Part shown: piece after piece, positions 32,936 through 41,962 of the stretch
How the letters are laid out: every line of letters begins with the position of its first letter
How positions within the stretch are numbered: position 1 is the first letter of the stretch
DNA from: Proales similis
Lineage: Eukaryota; Rotifera; Eurotatoria; Ploima; Proalidae
DNA: 64,000 bases
Direction of reading: 5' to 3'
NCBI GenBank assembly: GCA_019059635.1
Contig: JAGVRJ010000005.1
Location: forward strand, 1,116,001 to 1,180,000
The notes under the pieces: model-generated
What the model was told of the DNA's origin: nothing
What the model saw: the letters and a program-made list of their open reading frames with translations, nothing else
Database searches by the model: none
Program-made: the position numbers and the translations under genes

Positions 32936-34319
32936 GTGAAGCCGAGCAAATATTCGCTTTTCTAATCTAAAAGAGCAGAATGCAGAGCCAGTAGAAGAGC
33001 GGAATAAGTAAAAGCAAAGAGGCCTGGCCTCAGGACAAGATTGTGGAAATTAGGCTCATACAATTTTAATCAGTGTAGAGACAGTGTGTTTGGTAAGAGC
33101 AGAGCCAAAAACGGCGATAAAGAGCAAAGTAACAGGAAAGAACGACGGAAGACGATGAAGAACAACATTCATAATGGATCATTTTCGATCAGGCTCCCTC
33201 TTAATCGAATGCTGCGCCATCAATCTAAATAACAGTGATTAGTTTAATTGTTTGAGGCAACCGCGGCGGCGTCAGCGCTCTCTCGCGCGCTGGGCTTAAC
33301 ATGGAGCGTAACATTGCACTAGTGTGACAAGTTAGGGTGCAGTTCGCGTGTCAAAGCATCGATTTATCATTCGTTCGAGTCTCATGAACCATTCACGCTC
33401 GTTCAGTATAATCGTTGGGGATGAGTTAAACAGATTTCAGAGTGGGTGACCTGTTAGACTGGATCTAATTTGCCAGAATTGCAATCATCCGCACTTTTCT
33501 GTTATCTACAAGCAGCCAGCCAATCATCCAACCATTTAATCGAAGAGTTAGTCAGCTTGTTCGTGGTGCCGGTAGTGAACAGTAAATGAATATTAATAAA
33601 TCATCGATCGATATTCCCCGCCGTTACTACTTTTTGCTTCGCTGTTCGAGAGTAAGAGTTAGAAAGCTCAATTGAGGGTATGCACTGGTGAGAAAGAATT
33701 AGAAAAAGTGAACGAGTGAATGACAGAGAAGAGAGAGAGGGAGAGGGGAAAATATATTGAAATGGGCAAGTGGGTGCTCGGATGAAATAATTATATTATT
33801 ATTTATTATTTGAAAGCGACTTGCATGCTTATTCGACAGAGCAAATGAGCCGGAAGCTCATATTAGCCTTCTTACCAGGCACACGCACACAGACACGCTA
33901 GCAGACATAAACACTTGAAATGACACTGTGAAAACAAGCACGCTTATTTTGATTATAAGCGCGTCTCAATGAAACATAAACGAAGCAACACCTGAATAAA
34001 GCCAGAGTACATGGAACAATCAGAGATTAGCAAAATTGCATTTCTGTTGTTTTTTAATTCAATCAAATTGCCGGCTCAATTTTGAGCTCACATGGCAGCG
34101 AGAATTGGCAGCTTGGCTGGCAAGCACTGCTTTCAACTTGAATATTGAGCGTCGAATAAATTATTTTCTTTCCAACTGTTTGAGACGAGGCGGACTATTT
34201 TCGGTGTGCGCCAAACGCTTGTCGGTCTGGCCGCTTCTGCTCTCTTCCGCTTTATTTAGCCGTGTGTGAATGAAAATTTTCAATATCCTCGTATGGGCCG
34301 CTTCCGACCAAACAGACGC
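32936..34319. other. Intergenic region without supported genes
   Basis: About 1.4 kb with AT-rich and GA-rich stretches, including GAGAGAGAGGGAGAGGGG near 33731-33748 and a GC-rich patch near 33258-33292. I see no coding exon with family similarity and no tRNA that folds. Confidence 0.4.
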
Positions 34320-34371
34320 TTTATTAGTGTACAAACGAGCGATCGAAAGGCGAATGGATTCATTTGGCAGT

Positions 34372-34724
34372 TCATTTGAAAATGCCCATTTGCTGCGCGG
34401 CCACCACCTGATTCTCATTGACCAGCATCTGGTGCTCCTGAAATCGCATCGAAACTCGCTGGTTCATTTTCAAATACTTTTCAACGCAGTTCATCATGCA
34501 GACGCTCTCGGTCTGCAGCACCTTGCGCGAGGTGAAATCGTTGGCGCAGTCATTGAAACAGAGCTCGGTGATCTTGTTGTACTGCTTGATAAACTCCTTT
34601 ATCTGATCAAGTGCAATTCAGGCAAAAAATATTCATTCAGATTGAGCTGCATAGTCTAGTCGAATGAGAAATTTACCGCCGGAATCGTTTCGTCAAAGTT
34701 CTGGGCCTGGGCTTGGTTCTGCAT
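34372..34724 (-). CDS. TIMM9: Mitochondrial import chaperone Tim9
   Basis: This small Tim protein of the intermembrane space forms the Tim9-Tim10 hexamer that carries hydrophobic precursors to TIM22. Two exons (34677-34724 and 34372-34602) join to 92 aa, the usual length. The twin CX3C motifs CFNDC and CMMNC are intact, and YLKMNQRVSMRFQEH is the family signature. It lies on the same strand as, and 289 bp downstream of, PRDX5. A minus-strand AATAAA lies at 34320-34325. Confidence 0.93.
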
Positions 34725-34929
34725 TTTGGGCAACGCTTTGAGCACAATCTCAACCTCATGCTCATTTGTGCTTTATGCTTCGGCCAACTCGGAAGAGTGA
34801 GAGCAAAACTAACGTTTATTCGTAATCTTGCAAGTTTATTCTAGAGGCTGTTCTCTGCAAGATTAGACTTGCCAAATTCCGTCCAGTTTACCTCAATAGC
34901 GATCAAATTTGTAAATGATGCTGCGAAAT

Positions 34930-34935
34930 TTTATT
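34930..34935 (-). terminator. Poly(A) signal of PRDX5
   Basis: A minus-strand AATAAA (TTTATT on plus) lies 79 bp after the PRDX5 stop and before the TIMM9 start. Confidence 0.5.
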
Positions 34936-35013
34936 CAAGTTCCTAATGAAATGTGGTCTAGACTATAAAGCGATGTGAGAGGGGGCTGGGAGGAAACTAG
35001 GAGAAGACCGGAC

Positions 35014-35988
35014 TCAGAGATGCTGGAGAACATTGTCGGCAAGCGAGCAGGTGGCACCAGTGCCATCAGGCTCCTCAAACACTTTGGTCACGGTGTTGTC
35101 TTCAATCAAGAGAGTGTATCGCTTCGAGCGAACTCCGCCAAGCACCGGCAAGTCCTTGTCCATATGGATGGCCTGAAAATAAAAGTAAACAGAGAATCGT
35201 TGCGAAAAGACTTAAAAGACCACTGACCTTGGTGAACTCGGCGTTCGGATCGGCAAGCACTCGGACCTTGTCAGTTGCGCCGAGGTTCGCTGCCCAGGCT
35301 TCAGTGACAAAGACGTCGTTCACGCTCACACAGGCGACCACGTCGTAGCCCTTGGCCTTTACTTGATCGATGTTGGTGATAAAACCCGGCAAGTGAGTCT
35401 TAATCGATCGACAGGTCGATTGAACTATTTAAATTGAGTGAGAAAGCTGATTGGCTTAGCATACTCGAGAGCAAGTCGGAGTGAAAGCGCCAGGCACGCC
35501 CATGAGAACGCCCTTTTTGCCGGCAAAAAGATCAGTGATCTTCACCAAGTTGCCGGGATTCTTCTCCTGGAGCGCAATGCTAGGCAGTTTGGTTCCTTCC
35601 TTCATTTGGAAAAACTCATGGCTTAGTAAATCTGGACAAGAGCAAGAGATGGCACTTACTAAGCCGCTCATGTTAATCTCAAGTTACGCTTTGCGTTTTA
35701 TTTCAAATAAAATCTAAATGCGGGTGGTCTTAAGCACGCGTCTGCGTCGTTAGAATGTGCGTGTTGCTTGAATGCAAATGAGCAAGTTTAGACTTGGACA
35801 AATGTTTGAAGAAAGACACGCCGATCTCTTACATAAGCAAGACACTCCAAATATTAAAGCGCAACTTGACACGTGAACTGGCCTATTATGTGCTTCCCTG
35901 CTGATGATTCACTTACCTTGAGGGAGCTCATAAAGCGGCGAAGGGTCATTGACCCAGTCGAGTTCAAATTGGTCAACAGCTTAGACAT
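35014..35988 (-). CDS. PRDX5: Peroxiredoxin 5, atypical 2-Cys type
   Basis: It reduces peroxides using one peroxidatic and one resolving cysteine in the same chain. The exon at 35917-35988 encodes MSKLLTNLNSTGSMTLRRFM, a likely mitochondrial presequence. The core follows with GKKGVLMGVPGAFTPTCS (peroxidatic Cys), THLPGF, ACVSVNDVFVT, and ends with DGTGATCSLADNVLQHL (resolving Cys). Between the leader exon and the core lies a short ATG-containing segment near 35660-35671 (MSGL...) that could be an 18-nt exon or an alternative start giving a non-mitochondrial form. The N-terminal exon structure is therefore uncertain, while the core is clear. The gene is head-to-head with MCM3AP. Confidence 0.9.
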
Positions 35989-36208
35989 TTCGCTTTTTCC
36001 TCTTTTTCTTTCTTCTTGTTAAATTGAGAATAAAAGTTTACAAATTGGCTTGTTGGCGCTGTTTAGATCGCGTCTGTATTGTTCTTGCTTCAAGTCACGT
36101 GACTCACAAAGGCTGGTGACTCGGAAATTGACTTTGCCCTGAGAATTGCATTCGTTCATGATGAAGAGCAAAACATTGCAGCACCAAGTAGGATAGAAAG
36201 CGGCCCAA
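35989..36208. promoter_or_regulatory. Bidirectional promoter region PRDX5 / MCM3AP
   Basis: Only 220 bp separates the two divergent start codons, so both promoters and 5' UTRs must lie here. No TATA box is obvious on either strand. Confidence 0.5.
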
Positions 36209-39200
36209 ATGAATGTGGAGCAGCTGAGCAAGCTGCAGTGCAGCGAACAGGCGCTCAAGAAATTCGACATTCAGGCAGCGGACAAGCGCGAGCTGGTCAA
36301 TCTACTCAACGATTCGCTGCTGCGCAAGCAGGCCAAAAGTGCCCAGGAAAAGTTCGAGGCACTCAACTTGCGCGACAAAGTGCTCAAACTAATCCGCTAC
36401 GAGCTGAACGCGGGCAATGATGAGACACTTGCGTTGAGCATGCTGGCCGGCACCTGTCCAGACATGTGTCCAGAAAAGGAGCGCTACTCGAGAGAGTACT
36501 TGTCACTATGCAGCCGCTACGAGTTTGGCGATGAAAGCGAAGCTGCTGACCACCATCTGATGATCAAGGAGTATAGCCGAGCAAGCGCTGATCAAGACTG
36601 TCCACTTCCGCATGAAATGAGGCCGCTCGAGGTGCTCTACGACACAATGGCTTATCTGATCGAACAGGTCATTTCGCAGTTGGATGAGTTGGACCTCAGC
36701 GACGAGCAGATGGTCGGCGATTGGTACGATTTCATTTGGAATCGAACTCGCTCGATTCGCAAGGACATCATCCAGCAGCGGCTTCTATTAGCTGCGAGCA
36801 AAGAAAGCTCTCTCCAAGCGGTGAGTATAATCGAGCAGTGCGCCCGGTTTCATATTCTGTGCGGCTATCGGCTTGTGGGCCAGTCAGCGCAAGTGTTCGA
36901 CTTCAAAATCAACGAAGAAAACTTGAAAAACTGCTTTCAAAGTCTGCGTCAGTATTACGAGATGACCAGCGAGCCGACGAGAAAGTCGAGCAATTCAGCC
37001 GAGCTGCGACCTAGCGAGCACGAAGCCGAATTCCGTGCCTACGTAATTCTCCTCAATTTAAACGAGAGCACAGTATTGAGTGAAATTCAACGCTGGCCCC
37101 AGCACATCAGACATGCGGCCAGTGTGAAATTCGCGCTCAAAGTGTACCATGCGGTAAACACGCGCGACTACATTCGTTTCTTTCGTCTGGTCAACAGCCA
37201 CGAGTGCGGCTACCTGCAGGCCTGCATATTGCATCGATTTTTCTATCAGGTGAGATGCGAAGCATTCAAGAGCATATTCACGGCGTTCAAAAAGAACAAC
37301 GAGCGGCAATTTCCGCTCGAGAACCTGATCAGCTGGCTGGCATTTGACGACGAACAAGAAGCTCTGTTGTATTGTGAAAAGTTCGGCCTCGACCTTGACG
37401 AGGCTGGTGTGGTCACGATGCCGTCCAGAGACATGTCATGCTTCAATCTTGACAACAGCAGCATTCAAGAGCTGAAATGCCTCAGCTCGTTCAGGCTGAT
37501 CGCGTCCAAACTCGATACTCTACGCGATGAGATGAACTTTGCTGACCATGACTGCCTTCGATTTGTCATTCGTCAAGATGATTATACTCAGCAGAGATTT
37601 GGCCCAGGCTGTGAGCTTCAGTCAAGCTTCGACTCTGAAGGTCGTTATTTAGGCGATGAAATCGAGCGACACCTGAGCTTGCTGGGCTCCGATTTAGATT
37701 TGAAAAAACCGGCGGCCAAATCGAGCACAAAACCAGTCGATGGCATGAAGGCGTTTGGGGCTTCTGTGCTCAGGCGGGCTTCGACCTTGATGAAGAAATC
37801 GCAGTTCGGCTCCAAAATACTTAGAACAAAGGCTGGAGAGAAACGGCCAAGTGGAGAGGAAAGTGAGGCAATGAATCCTTTCATGAAAAAGATGGACGAC
37901 GGAAATCGCCAACTCAATCCGTTCGCAGCCAGTTTCATGCCCAAAGCGGCAGATAGCGGCCAAAATCTATCCGAATCGAGCTCATCACAGGCGCGTGTGA
38001 ATCCATTTGCTTCTATTGTGTCGGCTCCGCTCTTCGGACAAAAGCTTCAGTCAGAGAAAGAGTCGCAGCAGCGAGCACCTGAAGTAGTCGCCAGAACCGG
38101 CAGCGGCAATTTGTTTGCAAATTTGATCAAAAAACAAGAAAGAACAGACGCGACGGTTAAAAAAGAGCCAGCGATCGATGATCGATTCATCGAACAGTTT
38201 ACAGAGAAAATATTCCAGTCTATATATTTGGACGTGGCCCAGTCGGTCAAGGGCATTGCTGAAGAGTACTTGTTTACCCAAATAAATCTGGCAGTCGAAA
38301 TAAGCGAGAATTTAGTTGATGATGCATGCAAGGCCATCGCCAAGCAAGTTGCCGTTCAAACAAGAGAGGAGTACCGGCTCAATATTGAAAAGAATCAGCG
38401 CGAGAAGCTGGACAATTTGAGTGCACTCACATATGAGATCATTTTGGATCAAGTTGTGCGTGAAGAGCTGCAATCTCGTCTCAGACTGTGGAGCAGTTGT
38501 GAGAGCGAACTGTACGACTTGGTGTTGATTAGCTTGTTCAAGGAAGAGTTTGAGCAAATTATAAACGAAGTGGCTGCTCAAATGAATAAAGACATTCTGC
38601 TAGACAGGCTGGCCGAGCATGTTTATTTGCGGCTTGGAGAAGGCTGCGGATTTGATGAGCAAGCGCATTACGAAGACAATGACTGGGTGAATGAGAACAG
38701 CATATTCATGAGCGACCTGCGATCCAACATACACGAGTGTGTATGCGAGGTCACCAAACTGAAACTGAACGTGAACCGAGAGCTTTACCATGAGCTCAGC
38801 CAGGCGCTTGTAATGAACGAACAGCTTCGAATGTTTCGAAAGTGGCGCCTCCGTCTTAGCATGCAGCTGCTGAAACGCGCCGAGCAAAAGCTTAAATCTC
38901 GAACGGTCAGCTCGGAGAGAGCGAACGCCATCGCACAGCAGCTGAACCTCCTCTGCACAATGCAGACCTATTCAGTTCATTTAGAAGAGCAGATGCCCAG
39001 ACTGGCCAGTCTCGCCTCTTTCCTCGTTCCCAACTCGTTCTATTCGTTTTTCAACAAGCCAAGCTCTGATCATGTACAGCAGCCAGGTTTCAACATTGTG
39101 CACAGTGAAGAGTTTCAAGTTCACCTCGCATGGAATATGCCACTTGACACTGGGCACTCTCTTTACGAGCTCTTCTACACAAACTACTTCAACGTGGTGC

Positions 39201-41038
39201 ACAACTGGAACTCGAACGTCTTCCTCTTGCCGCCCAGTTCGGCTGATATAAAAGCCAGCGAGCTAAACAACAGACTATTCATCAAGACAGTGCTGCCCAT
39301 TGATCTGAAATGCGTAATGACGCCAGACGACGAGCAAGACGTGGTCAAGTACTGGCTCGTTTCGAAGCTCTTTCCCATGCAGCACAAAAAGCGAAGCAGG
39401 CACGAATGCCAAAGCATAGAAATGTTCAACAGTGGTCGATTCGGCATCGACTTTTTCGCCCAGCTGAGCCAGTTGCCTCCGAAAAAATCGACCAATCGAG
39501 CTCTGTATGCGGCCAATGCTCTCATATTTGTTCTGTTTCCTGGCCAAAATGAGCAGTTGGACCAGTTCGTGGCCAAGAGTCGAGAACAGCTTGAACAAAC
39601 CATTCGCTTGTTTAATGAAAATCTCACAATTAATCAGCTCAAGCAAACAACTCAGTTCTTTTTTATTTCATACTTATCTGAGCCAGAGACTCGATCGTGT
39701 ATTGAGAGCTTGCTCGAGCACAAGAACAACCACAACTATTCATATTGCTGTCTGGAAGGTGACGTGGTCGCTGACCACGGCCTAATTCGACAAAGTTTTC
39801 AGTCATTTGTTCATCAGTCGGTGTTCAATTGCTCCAAGAACAAAGCCAATGAGCAAATCAACCAAATAAACAACGTGTCGAGTCTGGCAGACCTCTTGAA
39901 TCGGTCTCTATTCAAATTTGTCGACTATTTGTCCAGTGGTTCAATCAAGCACACATTCTCAATGTCTTTCAACGATCTGGTGGACGAATGCAACGCTCGC
40001 CTCAGCAGCTTGTGCAATTTGCTCAGTCGAAGGAAGTACAGAGAGTTGACGTGGCCCATTCCGGAGCTGATTGAAGAAGTGACGCAAGTACACGCAGAGA
40101 AATGGACCCTTAAATATTGGAACTCGATCGAATTCCAGGATCAATTGATCCAACAGCAGTTGCAGAATGCGATCTGCTTGAAAAGGTGCAAACAGCTTGA
40201 GCAAACACAGCTGCTGAGTCTTGAGCAAATAAAAAATATCGTGTTTGATTATCTCAAAGATTTGATCAAGACCAAACACAATGTTGAAACAAATGAACAG
40301 GTCAGCATGATCTATCCCGTTTGGAACAAACTGAATGACGAATTTGAGCGATTCGACTCTTCCGAGCAGCAATTCGAGCAAACACAGTTCCCTTGGGCTC
40401 GTATTGTTCGCCTTATGCTCGAGCTCTTGGTCAGCACAAGCCGCTTAAAGTCTCGACGTCGAGCAGATTCGATCGCCATTGAAAGCTTCTTTGTATTCTA
40501 CGACTCAAATCAAGTAGACCATTTCGACTGGATAAACAACACCGAGTTCGAAAGCAACCAGCTGAGTGCCCGATACACACGCAAGAGTTTAGACGCTTCA
40601 ATCAAGCCCCAAATCGGAACGAGCACAGCACAAAAGCGACCATTGCCCGGCGAGTGTGATCTCTGCGATCAGCCCAAGTCAACTGGGCCTGATACTAGAC
40701 CGAGCAGAGTGAGCCTGGATCGTGCCAAGCAGCTCAGGCTGGACGCTGAACTGAGCAAAGAATTCGAAAACAAGCTCAATCGCTTGCTTGAAGAGGTGCA
40801 CAAAGAGCGTCTAAGGGGCGAGAAGCAACTGCCAGAGCCCAGCCAGCCAGGAAACCACAGCTACGACTCGTCAGAACAAAACGAGGCCAATGAGCGAATC
40901 GCGAACGATTCGAATGACACTGACTCAGCGTGTGATGTAAATATTCTCGACTCGTTTCTAAAACGAATTCAAGAGGAGCGCGTTCGTCAAGCAGCTGTTG
41001 AGCAAAAGCTAAACGCGCTGCTTGAATCGGACGTTTAG
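36209..41038 (+). CDS. MCM3AP: SAC3/GANP (MCM3AP) mRNA-export factor
   Basis: This is the scaffold of the TREX-2 complex, which couples transcription to mRNA export at nuclear pores. The product is 1609 aa from a single 4.8-kb exon. The SAC3/GANP signature GTCPDMCPEKER lies near residues 81-92, within a SAC3 domain of about 80-380. Residues about 480-650 are low-complexity and contain NPF repeats. The long helical C-terminal half corresponds to the metazoan GANP region, and a coiled-coil lies near 1510-1540. The FG-rich/RRM-like N-terminus of vertebrate GANP is absent, which accounts for the shorter length. The start is the first ATG. It is notable that no intron is present although neighbours have several. 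Confidence 0.88.
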   Translation: MNVEQLSKLQCSEQALKKFDIQAADKRELVNLLNDSLLRKQAKSAQEKFEALNLRDKVLKLIRYELNAGNDETLALSMLAGTCPDMCPEKERYSREYLSLCSRYEFGDESEAADHHLMIKEYSRASADQDCPLPHEMRPLEVLYDTMAYLIEQVISQLDELDLSDEQMVGDWYDFIWNRTRSIRKDIIQQRLLLAASKESSLQAVSIIEQCARFHILCGYRLVGQSAQVFDFKINEENLKNCFQSLRQYYEMTSEPTRKSSNSAELRPSEHEAEFRAYVILLNLNESTVLSEIQRWPQHIRHAASVKFALKVYHAVNTRDYIRFFRLVNSHECGYLQACILHRFFYQVRCEAFKSIFTAFKKNNERQFPLENLISWLAFDDEQEALLYCEKFGLDLDEAGVVTMPSRDMSCFNLDNSSIQELKCLSSFRLIASKLDTLRDEMNFADHDCLRFVIRQDDYTQQRFGPGCELQSSFDSEGRYLGDEIERHLSLLGSDLDLKKPAAKSSTKPVDGMKAFGASVLRRASTLMKKSQFGSKILRTKAGEKRPSGEESEAMNPFMKKMDDGNRQLNPFAASFMPKAADSGQNLSESSSSQARVNPFASIVSAPLFGQKLQSEKESQQRAPEVVARTGSGNLFANLIKKQERTDATVKKEPAIDDRFIEQFTEKIFQSIYLDVAQSVKGIAEEYLFTQINLAVEISENLVDDACKAIAKQVAVQTREEYRLNIEKNQREKLDNLSALTYEIILDQVVREELQSRLRLWSSCESELYDLVLISLFKEEFEQIINEVAAQMNKDILLDRLAEHVYLRLGEGCGFDEQAHYEDNDWVNENSIFMSDLRSNIHECVCEVTKLKLNVNRELYHELSQALVMNEQLRMFRKWRLRLSMQLLKRAEQKLKSRTVSSERANAIAQQLNLLCTMQTYSVHLEEQMPRLASLASFLVPNSFYSFFNKPSSDHVQQPGFNIVHSEEFQVHLAWNMPLDTGHSLYELFYTNYFNVVHNWNSNVFLLPPSSADIKASELNNRLFIKTVLPIDLKCVMTPDDEQDVVKYWLVSKLFPMQHKKRSRHECQSIEMFNSGRFGIDFFAQLSQLPPKKSTNRALYAANALIFVLFPGQNEQLDQFVAKSREQLEQTIRLFNENLTINQLKQTTQFFFISYLSEPETRSCIESLLEHKNNHNYSYCCLEGDVVADHGLIRQSFQSFVHQSVFNCSKNKANEQINQINNVSSLADLLNRSLFKFVDYLSSGSIKHTFSMSFNDLVDECNARLSSLCNLLSRRKYRELTWPIPELIEEVTQVHAEKWTLKYWNSIEFQDQLIQQQLQNAICLKRCKQLEQTQLLSLEQIKNIVFDYLKDLIKTKHNVETNEQVSMIYPVWNKLNDEFERFDSSEQQFEQTQFPWARIVRLMLELLVSTSRLKSRRRADSIAIESFFVFYDSNQVDHFDWINNTEFESNQLSARYTRKSLDASIKPQIGTSTAQKRPLPGECDLCDQPKSTGPDTRPSRVSLDRAKQLRLDAELSKEFENKLNRLLEEVHKERLRGEKQLPEPSQPGNHSYDSSEQNEANERIANDSNDTDSACDVNILDSFLKRIQEERVRQAAVEQKLNALLESDV

Positions 41039-41962
41039 AAAACAAGCGGCCGCAGTTCATTTGAACAAAAACAAAAAGACACAAAAACAGTCCGAATTTA
41101 AATTCCATTCAAACAAAGAGTAAATTCTTGCTTTTACGAGTAAAACTGCAAATTGACCAAGTTCTATTCTGAATGGCTCGTCGAATGAAAAGTGTCGATT
41201 CATTTTGTCTGATTTATTGAACACGACCAAATTTAATCGGTTGTTGCTTGATTGAGTTGTATTTTGGGATGTGCGTTTCATGAAGATTCGAAAGCTCATG
41301 TGCATCGTTTGATTTCAATCGTTGAGTAAGCGCCTTTAAATTCGTCAGTTTATACTTTTAATATGGGCCATAAATAAGAGAGAGAGAGAGAGAGCGAAAG
41401 AGAGATAAAAGAGAACAAGTTGAGTATGTGATGAGAAAATAAGCGTGTCAGAAACCATAAGTGTGATGAGAAAACTTTCTCAGTCAATTCGAGTGGGCGC
41501 ATGGATTGGCTGTTTTTGCTGCTGCGGTTGTCGACGACGCTGAGCGATTACAACATGCCACTCGATTGGTGCGCTACAGCCTATTTACACAAATTTAAGT
41601 GATTAGCACGGCACGCTGCTGGTCGATGTGCGTGTCGTCTGATGCTTTAAAATAAACGCAAAGTAAAGTGTTGGGTAAAAAGTAGGAAAGCAAACACAAA
41701 GAGAGAAAGGACAGAGATTAGATGAGTAAAATAGATACATACAAAGCAGCTTATGAGTATAATATTCTATAGCTTTGCCGAATAAGAGTAAGAGAGAGAG
41801 AGAGAAAGAAACAAAAGAGAGAAAAAGAGATGAATAAGAAGAGAATAAGTGAGGCAATATCAGAAAGTGAATAAATAAGGTTAAGGATGATAAATTAAAT
41901 GAGAAGTGAGTTGGATGAGAGAGACACCGGGCATTTAAATTCGTTTCATTCGTCAATTTGAC
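41039..41962. other. Convergent intergenic region with GA repeats
   Basis: The 3' ends of MCM3AP (+) and the LIM kinase (-) face each other here. GA microsatellites lie at about 41377-41394 and 41791-41805. A 33-codon open frame at 41501-41602 has a hydrophobic start but no other support. Confidence 0.4.
41377..41394 (+). repeat. (AG)9 microsatellite
   Basis: This is an uninterrupted AG run between the convergent MCM3AP and LIM-kinase genes. Confidence 0.8.

Noticed and set aside
33340..33390. TTCGAGTC-type T-loop suggesting a tRNA
   Set aside because: The flanking bases do not form a T-stem and no acceptor or anticodon arms pair around it.
41603..41956. 117-codon minus-strand frame
   Set aside because: It is made of GA/CT repeat translation (Ser/Leu/Phe) in the LIM-kinase 3' region and has no domain.
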